From: Candidatus Woesearchaeota archaeon
Lineage (GTDB): Archaea > Nanobdellota > Nanobdellia > Woesearchaeales > ARS49
Direction: 5' to 3'
Length of the DNA: 64,000 nt
Assembly: GCA_017609645.1 (NCBI GenBank)
Contig: JAFCDQ010000001.1
Coordinates: forward strand, 515,718-579,717
The position numbers were made by a program, and so were the translations under genes. Every line of letters begins with the position of its first letter. Position 1 is the stretch's first letter. Shown piece after piece: positions 60,301 through 64,000 of this stretch. The notes beneath the pieces were generated by a model. It was not told the origin of the DNA. It ran no database searches and was given only the letters and a program-made list of their open reading frames with translations.

Positions 60301-62726
60301 TAGAAAACGATAATGTTGCAGCAGCAAATTGTTTGATTTATAATTTCACAACAAATATTTATGCAGATCCTGGAGTTGGATTAAAAGTTCAAAATAATAC
60401 TTTAGAAAATTCAAGCAACTGCACTTTATTTGAAAAATTCAACAGCAGTATAATTAGCAATAATACTTATCGCAATTGTACTGACAATGCAATATTATTA
60501 ATAAATGAAAGTAATCATAATAGAATTTACAATAATACAATTAATCTAAGCTGGATTGGTGTTAATATCAGAAATGGAACAAATAACACAGTCTGGAATA
60601 ATAATTTTACTAATTCTTTACATCTCCATGCAAATTCCATTACAGGAAATAAGTTCAACACAACAATAGGAAATTATTGGGACGACATAACTTTACTAAG
60701 AATTTATGACACTGACAAAGATGATCTGGGAGATGCAGGGCAGGATTATCCTTATAATTCCAGCAATAATGCAAACACAACAGGAACAATAGAAGATTAC
60801 AGGCCAATAGACGCAAGATATTATGGATGCGGAATGAATTTAACATTTAGCATAGATTTGTTTACAAACTTGAATTGTAATGGAACAGCAATAAATGCAA
60901 TAGCAGACAACATAAACATAAACTGTACAGGATATTCCATATTAGGAAATGGAACAGGAACAGGAGTAAAAATGAATTCAAGCAACATAAACTTATCTGG
61001 CTGTTACATATATAATTTTGCAGAAGATGTAGTTGGAGATCCAGGAGTTGGATTGATAATTGAAAACAACAGCATAGGAAATGCAAGCAATTGCACTGTA
61101 TTAGAAGATTATAACAGCAGCATAATAAGAAATAATACTTACTACAATTGCACACAAAATGCAATCTTATTAATAAATGCAAGCGAAGACAATCAAATCT
61201 ATAGAAATATAATAAACAGAAGCTATATCGCAGTAAATTTCCTAAATGGAACAAACAATACTTTTTGGAATAATACAATCAACAGTTCGATAAAAGCAAC
61301 AGCAAACAGCATAATAGGAAACATATTTAATCAAACAGTTGGAAACAGATGGCAAGATATCTTAAGCTTATTGATTTTTGATACTGACGGCGATGAATTA
61401 GGAGATGCAGGAAGTGAATATCCCTATAATACAAGCAATAATGCAAACACAACAGGAACAATAGATGATGAAAGACCATTCACAACAAAAGTACCAGGAC
61501 CATTTATAGTTAATATAACAAGACCATCAAATAATTCAGTCTCTTCAGCAAATGTTAATATAACTTGCACGGTTATTTCTTCTGACCTTGTAAATAATTT
61601 AACTTATATTGTTTGGAATGCAAGTGGATTTGTGCAAAGAGGTTCAGTAAATCCAGGAACAGCAAATACGACTTATTCCTGGATAATAACTTTGCCAGAC
61701 GGTAATTATACTGCAGGATGCAATGCAACAAATATATTAAATCAAAGAAATGCGAGTGATGAAAATAATACATTTATAGTAGATACTGTTGCTCCAGCAT
61801 TAAAATTAGTATCTCCTCCAACTGGAACAATATATGTCACAACAGCATCAGTTACTGTGCCTTTAACTTTCCAAGTAAATGATACAACATCAGTTAATTG
61901 TTCAATTGACTTAAATGATCGAAATGTAATTAATTTCACTAATTTAGCTAGCGGTACTTATAGCCATAATGAAGTATTAGGTCCAGGAGTTTATAGCTGG
62001 AATGTAACTTGTGAAGATGAAGCTGGATGGATTAATTCAACACCGAGATGGGGTTTTACAGTACAAAGACCTCCAACAGGACCAACAGCAGGCGCTGGAG
62101 CTGGAGGATCACAAAGAATGAATTATAATGTTAATGTTGAGTCTCTATGCCTGAACAAAAAATCAAAAATCTCAGTTACCCCTGTTGTGAATGGGCAAAT
62201 CAGAGTATCTTATGAACAAGAGACTAATTGGATATATGCAGCTAATTTAGAACTTACAAATGGAAACACTTACTTCACTCCAAGTCAAATAGGCAAATAC
62301 AAATTTGATTTAATAGCAGCAGGAATTGTAACAGGAACAACAACAGCAAATGCGCAAATGTGCGCAATGGAAGAAAGACCCTTCAATATTCCTCTTATAG
62401 ACTTAGAACGTTCTACAGTGGCAAAAGAAATAAATCAAGAACAAGAAGAAACTGAAGAACCACCAAAAGAACCTGAAGTGAAAGAAGCAACACCCATCAA
62501 AACAACACCAATAATATCCGGTTTAATAGGATTAGGAATTTTAGGATTATTAGTATTCTCTCCAATAAGCCCTGTGAAAATGCGGCGGAGATACAGAGCA
62601 AGAAAAGTTGAGAAAAGATATGGAAAAATAAAGCAAAAGTTTGTCAAGCCAGTGAAAAAAACAGCAAGTGTTGAAACATTAGGCAGAAGAATGGACAAAC
62701 TAAAAAGACAATTTAAATCAAAATAA
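57258..62726 (+). CDS. giant surface protein, segment 3 (LamG, beta-helix, Ig-like domains, membrane anchor)
   Basis: 1822 aa in the track; its first about 20 residues (MQQILLYLEIMEQFMEQ) are an artefact of the duplication. Three LamG units come first (FDGEDDYIQKTGATILDMVDNYTVSFWVQ; FDGTNDYVDLDAHVNSVKDLTTGTVTAWVKP; FNRDGDYVETGKERIGNNYSACFWAKS), then three or four beta-helix blocks with the recurring INCT/NNTVWNNSF pattern and repeated CGxNxT...LDCxG starts, then two Ig-like domains (PFIVNITRPSNNSVSSANVNITC; APALKLVSPPTGTIYVTTASVTVPLTFQVNDTTSVNC). It ends with a membrane segment (IISGLIGLGILGLLVFS) and a basic cytoplasmic tail. The C-terminal anchor places the body outside the cell. Confidence 0.78.
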   Translation: MQQILLYLEIMEQFMEQNNGTVHGATHTFERYEFDGEDDYIQKTGATILDMVDNYTVSFWVQLEELGVAMEFVDFQDAHFYPALVKAADNRLLFYLNANYFLYGAGGGVGSIADTNWHHVVMKIDDKGDMAIYKDGINVSGPSATKTDPIIAMGQDIDIGNTIWSWQNLNGSLENLYIWNTTLTAEEIQEVYRASRFNTEGNTVNYYGRYTNAVDSGFANTTWKNFSWLETEPTGTNISVRYRLGNYTPVDTSDSDLVSYWKLNRSDGTNAFANANPDNNQVLHLKFNNLTDFNDYSGQGNTGTNSGSAYTDLGYIGGARSFDGTNDYVDLDAHVNSVKDLTTGTVTAWVKPASAGTTKRLISTSDSGDGSSYWTLYLPGANELYLIVREAGVYIINDVSTAQLPVNEWSFVVITQDSTNYQGYINGETAAGLSGANSGWFKNISDTDTFRIGNIKYSAIDRQFFHGNIDNVRIYNTSLNTTQIKELYSKEAGTYDSKNSNHGIATGTDRASGIFSNDLALEFNRDGDYVETGKERIGNNYSACFWAKSKEETLGELYFVLDSSYLTTYNGSQVYFYTNAVNWWMYVYFGNGTNSTGYTRQLLTTSPLNNWCHFCYVYNTTHIRYYQNANLLGAPAVITNIGFVPESTYNLHIGATTWSGNGWNGSIDSVALYNRTLSATEISDLYMNWSGWSAYYGTNFIPLSNQKSRAIQFQALLNTSNSSVTPVFGATDERYITPPHCGMIMTTSTNLTYDLDCNGTAIYIAKPNIYLNCKGYTVKGNGTGIGVKINDSDVNVTNCNIHNFVTDVYADPGTGLIIENNSIQNASNCTVLNAFNTSIIRNNTYYNCTDNAIILYNESFYNLIYNNSINFSNIGVTIINSTNNTVWNNSFYDSITVHANATTGNTFNSTTKGNYWDDITTLRIYDTDKDDMGDAGQDYPYKVTHSANVDGNVTDFRPFGARYFGCGANVTFNVTMLDNLDCNDTALNLVADSLRLDCARYIIRGDGAGLVGLKIENDNVAAANCLIYNFTTNIYADPGVGLKVQNNTLENSSNCTLFEKFNSSIISNNTYRNCTDNAILLINESNHNRIYNNTINLSWIGVNIRNGTNNTVWNNNFTNSLHLHANSITGNKFNTTIGNYWDDITLLRIYDTDKDDLGDAGQDYPYNSSNNANTTGTIEDYRPIDARYYGCGMNLTFSIDLFTNLNCNGTAINAIADNININCTGYSILGNGTGTGVKMNSSNINLSGCYIYNFAEDVVGDPGVGLIIENNSIGNASNCTVLEDYNSSIIRNNTYYNCTQNAILLINASEDNQIYRNIINRSYIAVNFLNGTNNTFWNNTINSSIKATANSIIGNIFNQTVGNRWQDILSLLIFDTDGDELGDAGSEYPYNTSNNANTTGTIDDERPFTTKVPGPFIVNITRPSNNSVSSANVNITCTVISSDLVNNLTYIVWNASGFVQRGSVNPGTANTTYSWIITLPDGNYTAGCNATNILNQRNASDENNTFIVDTVAPALKLVSPPTGTIYVTTASVTVPLTFQVNDTTSVNCSIDLNDRNVINFTNLASGTYSHNEVLGPGVYSWNVTCEDEAGWINSTPRWGFTVQRPPTGPTAGAGAGGSQRMNYNVNVESLCLNKKSKISVTPVVNGQIRVSYEQETNWIYAANLELTNGNTYFTPSQIGKYKFDLIAAGIVTGTTTANAQMCAMEERPFNIPLIDLERSTVAKEINQEQEETEEPPKEPEVKEATPIKTTPIISGLIGLGILGLLVFSPISPVKMRRRYRARKVEKRYGKIKQKFVKPVKKTASVETLGRRMDKLKRQFKSK
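57283..57332 (+). repeat. 25-bp tandem duplication breaking the giant gene (junction 2)
   Basis: AAATAATGGAACAGTTCATGGAGCA occurs twice in tandem. Removing one copy joins segment 2 in frame to segment 3. It sits at the end of a stretch of about 114 bp that is identical to the one before junction 1. Confidence 0.85.
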
Positions 62727-62762
62727 GAAGATATTAAAACAAAAGAAACAATTAAAGAACAA

Positions 62763-63146
62763 ATGCCAATAAAACCAAAATATTGGAAAAAAGAGGTTTG
62801 GATTACAATATTCATGACTTTATTAGTGTTTTATTTCATGACAATCAGCAAACTTCCAGGCCAGATAACAGGAGCGCATGTCATTAATGAATACACGAAC
62901 TGTGAATGGGACTATCTTACTGATGAATTTTTGGCAAAAGACGTTATTTCATTAGAATTAGACAAATATTTCTATACAGAAAGACCCTTGCAGTTTTATG
63001 TACACTCTAATGACGGAGAAATCTTTATGAAAGATAACTTAATGGTATTTTTCCCAACAAAAGAATATAATACTGTGACAATAATAGCAAGAAATGAAGG
63101 AGCAAGCTGCTCAAGAACAATAAAAATAATCAATGCTCTTTCTTAA
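62763..63146 (+). CDS. single-pass membrane protein downstream of the giant surface gene
   Basis: 127 aa. A basic start, one membrane segment (VWITIFMTLLVFYFMTISKL) and an extracellular beta-rich domain of about 95 residues with two Cys (NCEWDYL, GASCSRTIKI). It is 36 bases after the giant gene on the same strand, so it may be its partner. Its 3' end overlaps the convergent membrane gene by 17 bases. No family recognised. Confidence 0.6.
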   Translation: MPIKPKYWKKEVWITIFMTLLVFYFMTISKLPGQITGAHVINEYTNCEWDYLTDEFLAKDVISLELDKYFYTERPLQFYVHSNDGEIFMKDNLMVFFPTKEYNTVTIIARNEGASCSRTIKIINALS

Positions 63147-63438
63147 CATGATCTTTTAAAGTCAGCAAGGCGTAAATGAAAGTTATTATCATAAACAACT
63201 CAAAAAAGCCATTAATGTGAATAGGAATGTTAATCACATCATGCATCCTTAATATTGTAAGAATTTCTTCAGCAGTATAAACTAAAAGAGCAATAAAAAT
63301 CAATTTCCAAGGGAAAATATAAATGTTCTTTTTTCTCGGAACACTAAACATCTTTACAAAAAGAACAATAGCAATAATTACAAAAATAAGATTATAAACA
63401 GGACCAACTGTTCCAAGGGCAACAAGAAATTCACTCAT
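63130..63438 (-). CDS. small three-segment membrane protein (1)
   Basis: 102 aa with three predicted membrane segments (LIFVIIAIVLFVKMF; WKLIFIALLVYTAEEILTIL; FELFMIITFIYALLTL). WKLIFIALLVYTAEEILTILRMHDVINI aligns with WKWMIPALLFFVVVEILGVLRTFGVFSS of the upstream gene, so they are tandem paralogues. The start overlaps the stop of that gene by 4 bases. Function unknown. Confidence 0.65.
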   Translation of the reverse strand: MSEFLVALGTVGPVYNLIFVIIAIVLFVKMFSVPRKKNIYIFPWKLIFIALLVYTAEEILTILRMHDVINIPIHINGFFELFMIITFIYALLTLKDHVKKEH

Positions 63439-63740
63439 TTAATCCACCCTCTGTTAATATTTGTCTGCACAACTAAAGCAACAAACAAGAAACCAAGAAT
63501 GACTCCTGGAAGTATATGAGTTAAAAAAGGAGATGAAAAGACACCAAATGTTCTTAAAACTCCTAATATTTCAACAACAACAAAAAATAATAACGCAGGA
63601 ATCATCCACTTCCAAGCATGCAAATACTTAATTCTTCTGGCTGCACTAAATAAGCTTAAAGCAATCAAAGCTGCGACTAATGCTAAAACAACTGCAGAAA
63701 TCTGAGAAATTCCATAAATCCAATCATAAGTCGTAAGCAA
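63435..63740 (-). CDS. small three-segment membrane protein (2)
   Basis: 101 aa, three predicted membrane segments (ISAVVLALVAALIALSLFSA; WKWMIPALLFFVVVEILGVL; ILPGVILGFLFVALVV). Paralogue of the preceding entry and first gene of the pair. A ribosome-binding GAGGTGAAAG precedes the ATG and a TATA-like ATTTAAATATACAT tract lies upstream on the minus strand (about 63775-63788). Function unknown. Confidence 0.65.
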   Translation of the reverse strand: MLTTYDWIYGISQISAVVLALVAALIALSLFSAARRIKYLHAWKWMIPALLFFVVVEILGVLRTFGVFSSPFLTHILPGVILGFLFVALVVQTNINRGWIK

Positions 63741-63804
63741 ACTTTCACCTCTTTATGACTAATAATCTTGTTTATGTATATTTAAAGCTTTCGTTACAGC
63801 AGCA

Positions 63805-64000
63805 AAATATAGGTGTCAAGGACACTTATTTAATGTCGCTGAGTTGATATTGTAAATAGGCACAAGGTGCGTATTAATGTCGTAGAGTTTAGTTAAGAAA
63901 TAATTGCCAAGGGCAAGTATTAATGTTGCTGTGTTTATTTTGAATATAGGCGTCAAGGACACGTATTTTATTTGCATTGTTTTTGTGAAAAACTAGTGTG
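63805..64000 (+). repeat. 45-46 bp tandem repeat with covarying hairpins, at least four copies, running off the window
   Basis: CAAGG recurs at 63817, 63863, 63908 and 63954 (spacing 46, 45, 46). Each is the loop and closing pair of a hairpin whose arms differ: GTGTC-AAG-GACAC, GCAC-AAG-GTGC, TTGCC-AAG-GGCAA, GTC-AAG-GAC. Downstream the motif GTATTAATGTCGCTGAGTTT recurs with some changes. The period is not a multiple of three and no ORF crosses the array, so it is noncoding. It is the only content of the 260 bases after the last gene. Confidence 0.7.

Noticed and set aside
63805-64000. CRISPR array
   Set aside because: The period is 45-46 bp with the whole unit repeated and diverged, no unique spacers, no cas genes in the window.

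Overview
The window is archaeal. It carries an archaeal RNA polymerase operon with split large subunits (rpoH, B'', B', A', A''), an L30e-like protein, a NusA-type KH protein, S12 and S7. It also has prefoldin alpha, FtsY, endonuclease Q, tRNAs with anticodon-loop introns and TATA-type promoters. The DNA is AT-rich by eye, genes are tightly packed, many small proteins are unrecognisable, and there is a giant LamG/beta-helix surface protein. This suggests a DPANN-type archaeon of the Woesearchaeota/Pacearchaeota/Nanoarchaeota kind; that placement is inference, since no search was run.

Layout. 1-5.4 kb: a Cys-rich protein cut by the left edge, an HExxH protein, then scpA, a small ORF, pfdA, ftsY and a CaCA cation exchanger. 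5.4-15 kb: three HD-domain proteins, four tRNA genes or composites (Ala-CGC, Ala-GGC, intron-containing Met, a tRNA-Ser complex), a K+/H+-type antiporter with an RCK domain, HAD, HIT, a fused long-form GMP synthase and a YkgJ-like protein. 15-21.9 kb: endonuclease Q and a cluster of exported lipoproteins including a 939-aa Cys-rich one. 22-31.3 kb: a metallopeptidase, two related nucleotidyltransferase-like proteins, a second antiporter, a wHTH-Nudix fusion, a glycosyltransferase-like protein and a CYTH protein. 31.3-40.7 kb: the RNA polymerase/ribosomal operon on the minus strand behind an intron-containing tRNA-Lys. 40.9-43.5 kb: galT plus a glycogen-debranching-type glucosidase. 43.7-63.7 kb: a cell-surface region with a membrane-anchored ArsR-like regulator, a SIMPL lipoprotein, two secreted proteins resembling the RskA C-terminal domain, a winged-helix protein, a giant surface protein of about 5,200 aa now split by two short tandem duplications, and small membrane proteins. 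63.8-64.0 kb: a noncoding tandem repeat of 45-46 bp.

Most unusual signals. (1) At 12.1-12.5 kb a complete intron-containing tRNA-Ser(UGA) sits inside an inverted repeat of about 40 bp. That repeat lies between the 5' and 3' parts of a second tRNA-Ser(UGA); joined, those parts form another fully foldable tRNA. (2) tRNA-Ala(CGC) and tRNA-Met are each followed about 70 nt downstream by a displaced copy of their own 3' end, with a perfect hairpin in between. (3) The repeat at the right edge has hairpin arms that differ between copies yet stay self-complementary. (4) Two tandem duplications of 26 and 25 bp occur in the same repeated context of the giant surface gene and break what would otherwise be one reading frame.
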